From Nocardioides sp. TF02-7 (GTDB lineage Bacteria > Actinomycetota > Actinomycetes > Propionibacteriales > Nocardioidaceae): 64,000 nucleotides of DNA. The stretch's first letter is position 1. Each line of letters opens with the position of its first letter. A program made the position numbers and the translations under genes. Location: contig NZ_CP092535.1 of assembly GCF_022437945.1 (NCBI RefSeq), positions 1,426,001-1,490,000 on the forward strand. The letters run 5' to 3'. The notes beneath the pieces were generated by a model. That model worked only from the letters and a program-made list of their open reading frames with translations. It had not been told where the DNA came from and made no database searches. Shown here one piece after another: positions 1-11,286 of the stretch.

Positions 1-480
1 CCGTTCGGTGCGGTCGACCCGGTGCAGCGTGCCCGGCTGCAGGAGGAGTTCCAGCGGCTGCAGCGCGAGCTGGGCAAGACCGTCGTGCTGGTGACCCACG
101 ACATCGACGAGGCTGTGCTGCTCGGCGACCGGGTCGCGGTGTTCGCCGCGGGCGGCCGGCTGCTGCAGCACGACACGCCTGCCGAGCTGCTCGCCCACCC
201 GGCGGACGAGGAGGTCGCCACGTTCGTCGGCGCCGAGCGCGGCCTGCGGCGGCTCTCGGTCACCGCCATCGACCCCGCGCACCTCGAGCCGCTCGACGGC
301 GTCCCTGCCGGCGACCTCGGCGCGACCGTCGACGTCCGCGCCTCCCTCGAGGAAGCGCTGGCCCTCCTGCTCCGCGACGACCGCCCGATGATCGGGGTGA
401 CCGACGGCCCCCGCTTCGTCGGCGTGCTCACCCCCACCGGGATCCACCGGGCGCTGCGCGCCTCCCTCCGCGGCGAGTAG
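1..480 (+). CDS. Osmoprotectant ABC transporter ATP-binding protein (C-terminal part)
   Basis: The reading frame is open from the first base, so the N-terminus (Walker A, signature) lies outside the window. What remains is the end of the nucleotide-binding domain, including the switch histidine in VTHDIDEAV, then a linker ending GAERGLRRLS and a C-terminal CBS-type domain (about the last 75 residues). ATPase plus CBS is the architecture of OpuCA/ProV proteins that energise glycine betaine, carnitine or choline uptake. The substrate cannot be told from this fragment. The TAG stop lies inside the first unit of the tandem array that follows. Confidence 0.85.
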   Translation, partial: PFGAVDPVQRARLQEEFQRLQRELGKTVVLVTHDIDEAVLLGDRVAVFAAGGRLLQHDTPAELLAHPADEEVATFVGAERGLRRLSVTAIDPAHLEPLDGVPAGDLGATVDVRASLEEALALLLRDDRPMIGVTDGPRFVGVLTPTGIHRALRASLRGE

Positions 481-626
481 GCACTTCCTCACCCTCGAGT
501 AGGCACTTCCTCACCCTCGAGCAGGCACTTCCTCACCCTCGAGTAGGTGATTTCCCGACGTCGTGGCCCGAGAATCCCCCCACTGGCGGACGAGGAACTC
601 CCCACTCGATGCCGAGAAGGTCCCTA
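475..626. repeat. 22-bp tandem array with inverted degenerate copies, between convergent genes
   Basis: Three near-identical 22-bp units start at 475, 497 and 519, each with the core GGCACTTCCTCACCCTC preceded by GAGTA or GAGCA. A fourth, degenerate unit begins at 541 (GAGTAGGTGATTTCC). Two degenerate copies in the opposite orientation lie at about 590-626 (GAGGAACTCCCCACTC and GAGAAGGTCCCTACTC). The stop codons of both convergent neighbours (TAG at 478-480 and, on the minus strand, TAG at 626-624) fall inside terminal units. The period equals that of the arrays further right but the consensus differs. Confidence 0.85.
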
Positions 627-1714
627 CTCGACGGGTACGTCGCGGTGCCAGCTCTCGGTGACGTACGACGTGCGCCAGCCCAGGCCGAGGTAGAGGTCCG
701 TCGCGCCGGTCGGCGAGTCGGCGTCGACCTCGAGGCCGACCCGGTCGCGGCCGCGGGCGGCGGCGTCGGCGATCACCGTGCGGAGCAGCCGCTTGCCGAC
801 ACCGCGGCCGCGGGCGGAGCCCAGCACGCCGATGTAGGAGACGTAGGAGCCGCTCGGGCCGCCCGGCGAGCTGGTCTCGGTGCCGACGAGGGGCCCCGAC
901 GGGCTGCGGTCGGCCGGGGTCGTCGAGGAGCTCGGCCACCCACCAGTGGTCCCACCGGTGCCCGGGGTCCTCGCGGAGCCGGTGGACGAACTCGTCGAAG
1001 GTCTCCTCCCACGAGTTGAAGTGGTCGCGGAACGCCTGCTCGAGCACCTGGTGGACCTCGCGCAGGTCGTCGACGTCGGGCAGCCCGTCCGCCCCCCGGC
1101 GCACCTGCCGGACCCGGACGCCGTCGGCCTCCCACAGCTCCGGCGACGGCACCAGGTCGGCGTCGTCCGGCGCCACCGGCCGGCTCATCTGCCACCAGTG
1201 GCGCACCCGCTCGAAGCCGGCGGCCGCCAGCCAGCGGTGCTGCCGCTCGTCGTCGGCGTACGCGCCGGTGTCGATCTGCTGCACGGCGAGGCCGCGGGCG
1301 GCGCCCACCTGGCGGGCCTGCCCGACCGCCCAGTCGACGAGCACGCCGGAGCAGGCGTCGGCGAGGCCGTCGGGCAGGTCGCGGTCGACGATGTGGATGA
1401 GCAGCATCCGGCCGCCGGCGCGGTCGTGGGCGCTCGCCCAGGCCCGCACCTGGCCGGCGGGGGTCGCGCACGACGACGTTCTCGCGGGTCCGCAGCCCGG
1501 GTTCGGCCACCTCGACCAGCACGTCGTCGAGGCCCGCCCCCGCCCAGCCGCGGCCGTGCCGCTGGTGGGCGCGCAGCAGCTGCGTCAGCCGGGCCAGGTC
1601 GAACCGGTCACGCGGGTCGGGACTGTCGACCAGCCACCCCTCCGGCAGTGCGGGTGGCGCACCGACGACGGCGGCCGGGTCGCTCTCGAAGCGGGACTCG
1701 TCGGGGAGGGGCAC
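624..1714 (-). CDS. Tandem GNAT-domain N-acetyltransferase (frameshifted in this sequence)
   Basis: Three consecutive pieces in different frames join into one protein of about 362 residues after removing one base from a G5 run (1459-1463) and one from a G4 run (890-893). It has two GNAT domains; the C-terminal one has the acetyl-CoA loop ARGRGVGKRLL and a typical last strand with LYLGLGWR. The layout resembles two-domain acetyltransferases such as mycothiol synthase, but gene context does not support that assignment and the substrate is unknown. The start is taken as GTG at 1714. The stop codon lies in the inverted end of the 22-bp array. Confidence 0.75.
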
Positions 1715-1761
1715 CCCGCGATTGTGCCAACCGGCGGGTGCGGCCGGTCGCGCCGGTCCGC

Positions 1762-2358
1762 TCAGGCGGTGTTGCGCATCCGCGCCTCGGCGAGCGCGGT
1801 CTCCGCCGCCGCCCGCTCGGCGGCGAGGGTGTCGACCTGCGCCTCGAGCTCGGCGACCCGGACGACGGCCTGGGTGGCGCGCTCCTCGGCGTCGGAGAGA
1901 CGCTCGCCGAGCCGGGCGTTCTCCTTCTCGGCCCGCGCCGCCTGCTCCCGTACGTCGGCCAGCTGGCGTCGCGCGTCGGCCAGCTCCTGGGCCGCGTCGG
2001 CCAGCCGCTTCTCCAGCCGCGAGACCGTCGCGTCGCGCTTGGCGATGCGGCCCTGCATGTCGGCGGCGAACTCGACGCCCTCCGCGGAGCGGCGGACGTC
2101 GAGGTCGCGGTAGGCCCGGGCCTGCTCGGCCCGGTCGCGGGCGGCCGCGCGCCGCGACTCCGCCAGCTCGGTGTGGACGATCTTGGTGGCGGCAGCGCCC
2201 AGGACCACGGCGAGGCCGGCGGCGACGGTCACGGCGAGCCACTGCCCGGTGACCGCGGTGCCCGCCACCGCGACGGCGGCGACGAGCAGCAGGAGCACGG
2301 CGACCACGAGCCGGGTCGACCGCTGACGGCGGCGGGAGGAGCCCGCAGGGGAAGTCAT
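1762..2358 (-). CDS. Membrane-anchored coiled-coil protein of unknown function
   Basis: 198 residues. A basic N-terminus is followed by two adjacent hydrophobic segments (about residues 16-55), then a charged alanine/glutamate/arginine-rich coiled coil from about residue 60 to the end. No catalytic motif is visible. The ATG at 2358 sits before the membrane segments; an upstream extension in the same frame reads across the neighbouring gene and is rejected. It follows the DUF3180 gene by 10 bp on the same strand and may be the last gene of the folate operon. Confidence 0.7.
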   Translation of the reverse strand: MTSPAGSSRRRQRSTRLVVAVLLLLVAAVAVAGTAVTGQWLAVTVAAGLAVVLGAAATKIVHTELAESRRAAARDRAEQARAYRDLDVRRSAEGVEFAADMQGRIAKRDATVSRLEKRLADAAQELADARRQLADVREQAARAEKENARLGERLSDAEERATQAVVRVAELEAQVDTLAAERAAAETALAEARMRNTA

Positions 2359-2368
2359 GTGACCGAGG

Positions 2369-2872
2369 TTAAGTGCTGTGGTCCCTGTTGCTGATGCGAC
2401 ACGCGCGCTCGAGCAGCAGAGCCGCGGCGACGCCGAGCCCCGCCGCGAGCGCCGCGACCAGGCACCGCCACAGCCGCTCGTCGGCCAGCTCGGCGACGTC
2501 ACCCACCCAGCTCAGCCCGTAGCCGAGGTAGCCGCCGCCGACCAGCGCCGCCGCCAGCGCGCTCGCCCGCGCCAGCACCAACCGGTTGACCGCCTGGTGC
2601 GGCAGCAGCCGCTCGCGGCGCACGTGCACGGTGCGCCAGGTCGCCCACGCGGCGTACCCGAGGATCGAGGCCAGCAGCAGCAGCGCCAACGGCTGCGTCC
2701 AGGTGACCAGCGGCGGGACCCGGTCGAGGCGGTCGCTCACCGGGTGCAGCGCCCAGCCGAGCACCAGGCCGGCCAGGGCCCAGCCGGTCACCACGCCGGG
2801 CTGGGTCGGGCGCAGCGACCCCTCGGGGCGCCCGGTGTCGTCCTCGTCGTCCGGCTGCGGCTGGTCCCTCAC
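2369..2872 (-). CDS. DUF3180 family membrane protein
   Basis: 167 residues with four predicted membrane segments in two pairs (about residues 28-42 and 58-75, then 108-122 and 138-155) and a hydrophilic acidic N-terminus. It occupies the position that DUF3180 proteins (Rv3605c) hold directly after folK in actinobacteria. The start is GTG at 2872, overlapping the folK stop as GTGA, so the two are probably translationally coupled. Function is unknown. Confidence 0.82.
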   Translation of the reverse strand: MRDQPQPDDEDDTGRPEGSLRPTQPGVVTGWALAGLVLGWALHPVSDRLDRVPPLVTWTQPLALLLLASILGYAAWATWRTVHVRRERLLPHQAVNRLVLARASALAAALVGGGYLGYGLSWVGDVAELADERLWRCLVAALAAGLGVAAALLLERACRISNRDHST

Positions 2873-3441
2873 CCGTCGTGCTCGAGGGCCACGTCGTCAC
2901 GTCGGGTGAGGCCGTCGGTGCCGACCTTGTCGAGCAGGTCGGCCACGGCGCCGTGGTCGGGGAGGTAGGCGTCGGGCTCGAGGTCCAGCCACGGCTGGAG
3001 CACGAACGCCCGCTCGTGGGCGTTGGGGTGGGGCAGCTTGAGCGCGTCGGTGTCGCTGCGCCGGTCGCCGACCACGATCAGGTCGACGTCGAGCGTCCGC
3101 GGGGCGTTGACGCCCTCGCTGCGGTCGCGGTCGTAGGCGTCCTCGATGGCCAGCGCCCGGTCGAGCAGCCGGTGGGAGGACAGCGTCGTGTCGGCGAGGA
3201 CGACGGCGTTGAGGAACGAGGGGGACCCGGGCGGGCAGCCGACCGGCTCGCTCTCGTAGACCGGCGACACGCCGGTGATCCACACGTCGGGGGTGTCGGC
3301 GATGGCGTCGACGGCGCCCTGGAGGTTGGCGGCCCGCTCGCCGAGGTTGGACCCGAGGGCGAGCACCACCCTGCGGATCGGCCGCATCTCCCCGGTGAGG
3401 GTGTCGGCATCGATGATGTTCGGGTTGGGCGTCTCGGTCAT
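2869..3441 (-). CDS. folK: 6-hydroxymethyl-7,8-dihydropterin pyrophosphokinase
   Basis: 190 residues. FolK transfers pyrophosphate from ATP to 6-hydroxymethyl-dihydropterin, just before the FolP step of folate synthesis. Visible motifs are ALGSNLGERAANL near residue 30, the HPPK signature around RTLDVDLIVVGD with the two metal-binding aspartates, and LPHPNAHERAFVLQPW. The ATG at 3441 overlaps the folB stop by 4 bp (ATGA). A roughly 20-residue lead before the core domain is longer than usual but is in frame. Confidence 0.95.
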   Translation of the reverse strand: MTETPNPNIIDADTLTGEMRPIRRVVLALGSNLGERAANLQGAVDAIADTPDVWITGVSPVYESEPVGCPPGSPSFLNAVVLADTTLSSHRLLDRALAIEDAYDRDRSEGVNAPRTLDVDLIVVGDRRSDTDALKLPHPNAHERAFVLQPWLDLEPDAYLPDHGAVADLLDKVGTDGLTRRDDVALEHDG

Positions 3442-3833
3442 CGGTGGCCTTCTCCCTTTCCGGCAGGATCTGCACGTCGGTGGCGAGTGATCGTGAGCCG
3501 TACGTCCCCGAACGTCGTCCGGATCGGCGCGTCGGGCTTGTGCACCGTCACCCGCGCCCATTCAACACGAGCATCCAAGAGGCACACGTCGGCGATCCGG
3601 CTGGCGAGCGTCTCGATCAGGTCGACCGGATCCCTCCGCACCGCGTCGGCGACGCCTTCCACGAGGCTCCCGTAGTCCACGGTGTCGCGCAAGTCGTCCG
3701 AGGCCGCCGCGGGAGCGGTGTCGACCCCCAGCACGAGGTCGACGACGAACCGCTGGCCGTCGCGGCGCTCGTGGTCGAAGACGCCGTGGTGGCCCCAGCA
3801 CTCGATGCCGAGCACGGCGAGCTCGTCGGTCAT
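3438..3833 (-). CDS. folB: Dihydroneopterin aldolase
   Basis: 131 residues, the usual length. FolB cleaves 7,8-dihydroneopterin to 6-hydroxymethyl-dihydropterin and glycolaldehyde. The N-terminal GIECWGHHGVFDHERRDGQ, the central VDYGSLVEGV and the C-terminal VTVHKPDAPI are characteristic, including the conserved catalytic lysine in VHKP. The start at 3833 overlaps the folP stop as ATGA, and its own stop overlaps folK in the same way, giving a tightly coupled folP-folB-folK string. Confidence 0.95.
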   Translation of the reverse strand: MTDELAVLGIECWGHHGVFDHERRDGQRFVVDLVLGVDTAPAAASDDLRDTVDYGSLVEGVADAVRRDPVDLIETLASRIADVCLLDARVEWARVTVHKPDAPIRTTFGDVRLTITRHRRADPAGKGEGHR

Positions 3834-4705
3834 CGGTCGGCTCTCTCCTCGTCGGTCGTCCAGCGGGCCGCGACCCGCAGCGCGTCGCGGTGCGCACGGA
3901 CGTCGTGGACCCGGACGCACCACACCCTCGCACCACCCACCCCCGCCGCCAGCAGGGTGGTGACGGCGACCCCGGCCGCCTCGCGGGCGTCGACCGCCCG
4001 GGGCGCGCCGTCCGCACCGGCGAGCAGGCGGCCCAGGAACGTCTTGCGGCTCGCGCCCACGAGGAGCGGGTAGCCCAGCTCCGCCAGCCGGTCGAGGTTG
4101 CGCAGCAGCGGCCAGTTGTCGTCGGGCTCCTTGGCGAAGCCCAGCCCGGGGTCCAGGACGATCCGGTCGTCGGCGACACCGGCGGCGCGGATCGCCCGCA
4201 CCCGGGCCAGGAGCTCGGCCCGCACCCCCTCGACGACCCCGCCGGGGACGTCGTACGCCGTGAAGCGCTGCATCCGGTCACTGTGCGCGCGCCAGTGCAT
4301 CGCGACGTACGTCGCCCCGGTCGCGGCGACGACGTCGAGGATGCCGGGGTCGGCCAGCCCGCCGGAGACGTCGTTGACGATGCTGGCCCCGGCCCCCAGC
4401 GCGGCTGCGGCGACCTCGCTGCGCATCGTGTCGACCGAGACCACGGCACCGTCCGCGGCGAGCGCCTCGATGACCGGGACGACCCGGTCGAGCTCCTCCT
4501 CCAGCAGCGGCCGGGTGGCGCCGGGACGGGTCGACTCGCCGCCGATGTCGAGGATGTCGGCACCGTCGGCGAGCAGCGCCCGGCCGTGGGCGATCGCACG
4601 CTCGGTGTCGAGGAACCGTCCGCCGTCGGAGAACGAGTCGGGCGTGACGTTGACGACGCCCATCACCTGCGTCCCCGCGGCGGGGTCGACGACGGGCTCG
4701 AGCAT
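3830..4705 (-). CDS. folP: Dihydropteroate synthase
   Basis: 291 residues. FolP condenses the pterin pyrophosphate with p-aminobenzoate and is the sulfonamide target. The order of motifs is complete: NVTPDSFSDGG (residues about 18-28), DIGGESTRPGA, NDVSGG, LDPGLGFAK and GASRKTFLG, then a C-terminal RVHDVRAHRDALRVA. The ATG at 4705 is the only start before NVTPDSFSDGG. In related actinobacteria folE lies directly upstream; here two plus-strand genes separate them, so folP needs its own promoter in 4706-4846. Confidence 0.96.
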   Translation of the reverse strand: MLEPVVDPAAGTQVMGVVNVTPDSFSDGGRFLDTERAIAHGRALLADGADILDIGGESTRPGATRPLLEEELDRVVPVIEALAADGAVVSVDTMRSEVAAAALGAGASIVNDVSGGLADPGILDVVAATGATYVAMHWRAHSDRMQRFTAYDVPGGVVEGVRAELLARVRAIRAAGVADDRIVLDPGLGFAKEPDDNWPLLRNLDRLAELGYPLLVGASRKTFLGRLLAGADGAPRAVDAREAAGVAVTTLLAAGVGGARVWCVRVHDVRAHRDALRVAARWTTDEERADR

Positions 4706-4846
4706 GCGCCCGAACCTACTGCGTGTCCCCACGGCCCTCCACAGCCCCACCCGGCTGCGGTTGCCGCTGTCGGCACCCGCTGCTTCGCTGCACGTCTCGG
4801 ACCGCCGGCGCTCGGGCCGGCGGCGATGCAGAGTCGGGGGGTTCCC

Positions 4847-5770
4847 ATGCGTCGGATCCTGTTGTCCGTCATCGCGGCCACGTTGCTGCCGCTCACCGTC
4901 ACCGCCGCCCACGCGGCCGAGCCCGACCCGCCCGGGCCCGCAGAACCACCGCGAGCGGTCGCCGCCGAGCGGCCACCGGCCAAGAAGCACGTCGTCCAGC
5001 GGCAGAAGGAGTGGATCCGCGTGAGCTTCAAGATCCGGCGGCACCGTCCCCGGATCGTCGACCGCCGGCTCCGGACATCCGTGCGTCACCTGCAGCTGGC
5101 CCGGACCGCGAGGCCCGGCGACGCCTACTCCTGCGTGGTGCGCACCCGCGGCCGCCGTGCGGTCGCCTACCCGGTGGTGCGGAGCTACGGCCGGGGCAGC
5201 TCCTTCTACCACCGCTGGTCGCTCCACACCTACCGCATCGACCGGGCCCGCCGGCTCACGACCGGTCCGCAGCAGCAGTTCGAGCTCTGCGCGGTCGGCG
5301 GCGGCCACACGTGGAACAAATGGGCGTCGAATTTCAACGGCGCCAGCATGACCGTCGACCACGGCGCCGACATCCGCATCGGCCAGGACTGGGGCGAGCG
5401 GGTCACCGACGACGGCGGCATCACCTCCGACCTCACCTTCAAGCTGTCGGCCGGGTTCGCCGAGGTCAGCGCGACCCACCCCGTCGGGATCCGCGACGAC
5501 CACCGGTTCACGGGCAGCGAGGGGCACGACCCGCGGATCGACCTCCCCTCGGGGTGGGACAACGTCAACCGGGTCAACGCCTACTACGAGTCCGGCGACG
5601 ACTGGACGTTCCAGGGCACCGACCGTCACGTCGGCAACACGATGCAGGCGCTCTACGAGGTGCCGCAGGCGGGCAGCCGGTCGCTGCGCTCGGTGATCTC
5701 GACCAAGATCCGGGCCCACTGCACCAAGTGGTTCCAGCTGCTGGGCCGCCGCTGCGAGGCGTTCGATTGA
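4847..5770 (+). CDS. Secreted protein of unknown function
   Basis: 307 residues with a clear signal peptide (MRRILLSVIAATLL..., cleavage likely after the AHA near residue 22), then a proline-rich and basic stretch, then a globular part rich in aromatic residues with four cysteines. No enzyme motif is recognised. It lies between folP and folE on the opposite strand, splitting the folate operon. The next gene starts inside its TGA stop, so the two are coupled. Related families of small secreted actinobacterial proteins are usually uncharacterised. Confidence 0.75.
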   Translation: MRRILLSVIAATLLPLTVTAAHAAEPDPPGPAEPPRAVAAERPPAKKHVVQRQKEWIRVSFKIRRHRPRIVDRRLRTSVRHLQLARTARPGDAYSCVVRTRGRRAVAYPVVRSYGRGSSFYHRWSLHTYRIDRARRLTTGPQQQFELCAVGGGHTWNKWASNFNGASMTVDHGADIRIGQDWGERVTDDGGITSDLTFKLSAGFAEVSATHPVGIRDDHRFTGSEGHDPRIDLPSGWDNVNRVNAYYESGDDWTFQGTDRHVGNTMQALYEVPQAGSRSLRSVISTKIRAHCTKWFQLLGRRCEAFD

Positions 5771-6811
5771 GAGGGGCCGGGTGGGGCGGCCGACCCTGGG
5801 CTGCCCGGGCCGCGGTCGCCGTCGTCGTCCTGGCGGCGGCCGCGGCCTGCTCGGACGGCCCGGACGAGCCGGAGGATCCGGGTGACCGGTCCTCCGCCGC
5901 ATCGCCGCGTACGTCGGCCCCGGCGGGCGACCCGGACCCGCGCGGGGACACGGAGACGGATCCCAGCGGGGCCGGCGACTGGAGCGGCGACTGGAGCGGG
6001 CTCGGCGCCCGCGGCTTCGTCTACCTCCTCGCCGGCACCGGCGGGCGGCACTACGAAATCTTCCGCGTCGACCCGGCCGCCGGCGAGGTCGACCAGGTCA
6101 CCGACGTGCCGGGCCCGTTCGGGGGTCTCGTCGTTCTCGGCGAGCCGCGCCGGGCTGGTCGTCGCCGAGGCGTCGAGCCTGGTCGACCACGTCGCGCTCC
6201 TGGGTCGCGACGGCCGGCTCACCCCGCTCCGGCCCTCCCTCGGGTCGTCGCCCGACATCAACCACCGCGGCGACGTCATCGCCTACCGGCCGACGCCCGA
6301 CGGGTCGGCCGACCGGGTCGTGCTCCGGCGGCGCGACGCCGACCGGTGGGAGGAGGTCACCGAGCCCACCGCCGCCTACACGACCGCGCGCTGGCTCGGT
6401 CCCGGCACGCTGCTCCTCGTCCGCCCCGGGCGGCCCACGACGTGGTCCACGCTCGGGCTCGACGGCCGGCCTCCGCGCGTGGGCCCGCCGCGGCCGGAGC
6501 GGCCGCTCGCCCGGCGTCGGCTCGCGCCCGAGCCCGGCGCCGGACGCTACCGGCAGCCGGTGGTGCTGCACGGCTGGGGCCGGACGCCGCCCGCGCTGTG
6601 GACGCCCGGCCGACGGCCGGTCCCGCTGCCGCGGGGCTGGACCAACGCCTGCCTGAGCCCCGACGGCCGGCGGGTGCTGCTCGTGGGCCGCGACCGGATC
6701 GGCGTGACCGACGCCGCCGGGCGCGGCGGACGTGCGGTCGCGGTGGTGGCCGACCCGGCGCCGCACGTGCTGTCGTGCGCCTGGGTCGACCGCCGGTTCG
6801 GGGCCGGCTAG
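5767..6811 (+). CDS. Putative lipoprotein with beta-propeller-like repeats (frameshifted)
   Basis: About 347 residues after removing one base from the G5 run at 6121-6125. The best start is TTG at 5767, overlapping the previous stop (TTGA). It gives a signal sequence ending LAAAAACS, a weak lipobox, followed by an acidic Asp/Ser/Pro/Gly linker. The rest has repeating short strand patterns such as [30 protein letters not shown] and LSPDGRRVLLVGRD, as in WD40-like/TolB-type propellers. Function is unknown. Confidence 0.65.
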
Positions 6812-6866
6812 GTGCGGCGTCGGGCGACATATCCCGGCGGCTCGGCTGCGCCTCGGGTCGGGCGCG

Positions 6867-7493
6867 CTAGCGGTGGAGCCGCGGGCTGTGGATGAGCGCC
6901 ATCGCCTCGGAGCGGGTCGCGGCGCTGTGCAGCATCGTGCCCCGCACGGCCGAGGTGATGGTGCGGGCGCCGGCCTTCCGGACGCCGCGCATCGTCATGC
7001 ACAGGTGCTCGGCCTCGATCACCACGATCACGCCGCGGGCCTCGAGGATCCGCATCAGGGCGTCCGCGACCTGGGTGGTCAGCCGCTCCTGCACCTGCGG
7101 GCGGCGGGCGTAGAGGTCGACCAGCCGTGCCAGCTTGGACAGGCCGGTGATCTTCCCGGTCTCGGCCGGGATGTAGCCGACGTGGGCGACCCCGGTGAAC
7201 GGCACCAGGTGGTGCTCGCACATCGACCACAGCTCGATGTCGCGCACCAGCACCATCTCGTCGTGCCCGAGGTCGAAGGTGGTGGTGAGCACGTCCTCGG
7301 GCCGCATCCGCAGCCCGGCCGTCAGCTCGGCGTACGCCCGGGCGACCCGGGCGGGGGTGTCGCGCAGGCCCTCGCGGTCGGGGTCCTCGCCGATGGCGGC
7401 GAGCAGCTCGCGCACGGCCGCCTCCGCGCGCGCCTGGTCGAACGGCGGGACCTCCGCGGGGTCGCGGTCCTCGAGGTGGATCGGGTCGGACAC
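6867..7493 (-). CDS. folE: GTP cyclohydrolase I
   Basis: 208 residues. FolE converts GTP to 7,8-dihydroneopterin triphosphate, the first step of folate synthesis. The zinc and active-site region is intact: [37 protein letters not shown] and the second cysteine in [11 protein letters not shown]. The start is GTG at 7493, seven bases after the ftsH stop, so ftsH and folE form one transcription unit. Confidence 0.96.
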   Translation of the reverse strand: MSDPIHLEDRDPAEVPPFDQARAEAAVRELLAAIGEDPDREGLRDTPARVARAYAELTAGLRMRPEDVLTTTFDLGHDEMVLVRDIELWSMCEHHLVPFTGVAHVGYIPAETGKITGLSKLARLVDLYARRPQVQERLTTQVADALMRILEARGVIVVIEAEHLCMTMRGVRKAGARTITSAVRGTMLHSAATRSEAMALIHSPRLHR

Positions 7494-7500
7494 GCGGGCC

Positions 7501-9594
<2,094 letters not shown>

Positions 9595-9739
9595 CCGTTC
9601 CTACCGGGCCGCAGGACGCGACCGCCTCCGCAGCGGACACGCCCCCGGCAGTGATCCGACGACGCTACACGCCGCCACACGCGCCATTGTCGCAGGCCGC
9701 TGGTAGGGCCGCGTCCGATCGACGCCGCCCGGGACGCGG

Positions 9740-10292
9740 TCAGGAGTAGACGTGCGGGGCGAGGGTGCCGATGTCGCGCAGGTTGCGGTAGCGCTCGCGG
9801 TAGTCGAGCCCGTAGCCGACCACGAACTCGTTGGGGATGTCCCAGCCGACGTACTTGACCTCCACCGGCATCTGCAGCGCCTCCGGCTTGCGCAGCAGGG
9901 TGCAGATCTCGACGCTGGCCGGACCCCGGGAGCCGAGGTTGGAGGTCAGCCACGACAGGGTCAGCCCGGTGTCGATGATCTCGTCGACGATCAGCACGTG
10001 CCGCCCCCGAGATGTCGCTGTCGAGGTCCTTGAGGATCCGCACCACGCCGGACGACTTGGTGCCCGAGCCGTAGGACGAGACCGCCATCCAGTCCATCTC
10101 GACGTGCCGGTCGAGGGCGCGGGCGAGGTCGGCCATCACCATCACCGCGCCGCGCAGGACGCCGACGATCACGAGGTCCTTGCCGTCGTAGTCGCGCCCG
10201 ATCTCGCGGGCGAGCTCACCCAGCCGGTCCTGGATCTGCTTCTCGGTGAAGAGCACCTCGACCAGGTCGGCCTCGACGTGGGACGCGTCCAT
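9740..10292 (-). CDS. hpt: Hypoxanthine phosphoribosyltransferase (frameshifted)
   Basis: About 183 residues after removing one base from the C5 run at 10004-10008. Hpt salvages hypoxanthine and guanine with PRPP. The N-terminal half has [16 protein letters not shown] and [13 protein letters not shown]; the C-terminal half has the PRPP loop [15 protein letters not shown] and the base-binding region [15 protein letters not shown] start at ATG 10292 is used; a GTG at 10304, overlapping the tilS stop, is an alternative. tilS-hpt-ftsH is a conserved actinobacterial order. Confidence 0.93.
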
Positions 10293-10303
10293 GGCGACGC
10301 ACA

Positions 10304-11281
10304 CTACTCGACGCTCTCGAACAGGAGGACGCCGTCCTCGCGGCGGGCGCGGAGGTGGCCGGGGAGGTCGATCCACCGCTGTCCGCGCCAGCCGGTCACC
10401 AGCGCGTCGACGGCGGTGACGTGCTGGTGGAACAGCTCGCCGTCGGGCGCCCCGGCGGCGAGCGCGGCGAGCCGCAGGACCCGGGTGCGGACGGCGGCCG
10501 GCAGCTCCGCGAGGCCGGCCACCGGGAGGCGGGCGTCGCCGGTCCTCAGCCGGCGGTAGGCCACCTCGGCCTCGTCGTCGAGGTGCTCGACGTCGGCCCG
10601 CAGCTGGTCGGCGGTGCGGGCGAGCGCCTCCGCGACGCCGGGCCCGAGCTGCTCCTCGAGCACCGGCAGCACGGCGGTGCGCACCCGCACCCGGGTGTAG
10701 CCGGGGTCGCTGTTGTGGGGGTCGTCCCACGGCTCGAGGCCCTCGGCCGCGCAGGCGGCGGCGGTCTCGGTCCGGGAGACGTCGAGCAGCGGCCGGGCGT
10801 AGTGGTCGAACGACCGGCGCATGCCCGCTAGGGCCCGGCCGCCGGAGCCGCGGGTCAGCCCGAGCAGCACCGTCTCGGCCTGGTCGTCGCGGGTGTGGCC
10901 GAGCAGCACCAGCGCCGCCCCGAAGTGCTCGCGCACCTGCTCGAGCACGTCGTACCTCGCCCGCCGGGCGGCGGCCTCCGGGCCGAGCCCCGCGCCCTCG
11001 ACCCGGACCCGCGCGGTCACCGTCTCGTCGACACCCATGGCGCGGAGCTGCTCGACGACCCGGGCGGCCTGCTCCGCCGACCCGGCCTGCAGCCCGTGGT
11101 CGACGGTCGCGCCGACCACCCGCAGCCCGAGCCGGCGCCCCTCGACGACGGTGGCCGACGCCAGGGCCAGCGAGTCGGCGCCGCCGGAGCAGGCCACGAC
11201 GACCGTGCTGCCCGGCTCGACCGCCGCGAGCGTGCGGCGTACGCCGAGCCGGACCGCGGCGACGGCGGGCGGCAGCGTCAC
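10304..11281 (-). CDS. tilS: tRNA(Ile)-lysidine synthetase
   Basis: 325 residues. TilS attaches lysine to C34 of tRNA-Ile(CAU), changing its amino-acid identity from Met to Ile; it is essential. The PP-loop SGGADS sits near residue 33, with GHTRDDQAETVLLGL and RPLL downstream. The protein lacks the longest C-terminal domains of proteobacterial TilS, as expected in actinobacteria. The start is GTG at 11281, six bases after the stop of the upstream zincin gene. Confidence 0.94.
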   Translation of the reverse strand: MTLPPAVAAVRLGVRRTLAAVEPGSTVVVACSGGADSLALASATVVEGRRLGLRVVGATVDHGLQAGSAEQAARVVEQLRAMGVDETVTARVRVEGAGLGPEAAARRARYDVLEQVREHFGAALVLLGHTRDDQAETVLLGLTRGSGGRALAGMRRSFDHYARPLLDVSRTETAAACAAEGLEPWDDPHNSDPGYTRVRVRTAVLPVLEEQLGPGVAEALARTADQLRADVEHLDDEAEVAYRRLRTGDARLPVAGLAELPAAVRTRVLRLAALAAGAPDGELFHQHVTAVDALVTGWRGQRWIDLPGHLRARREDGVLLFESVE

Positions 11282-11286
11282 GGGCC

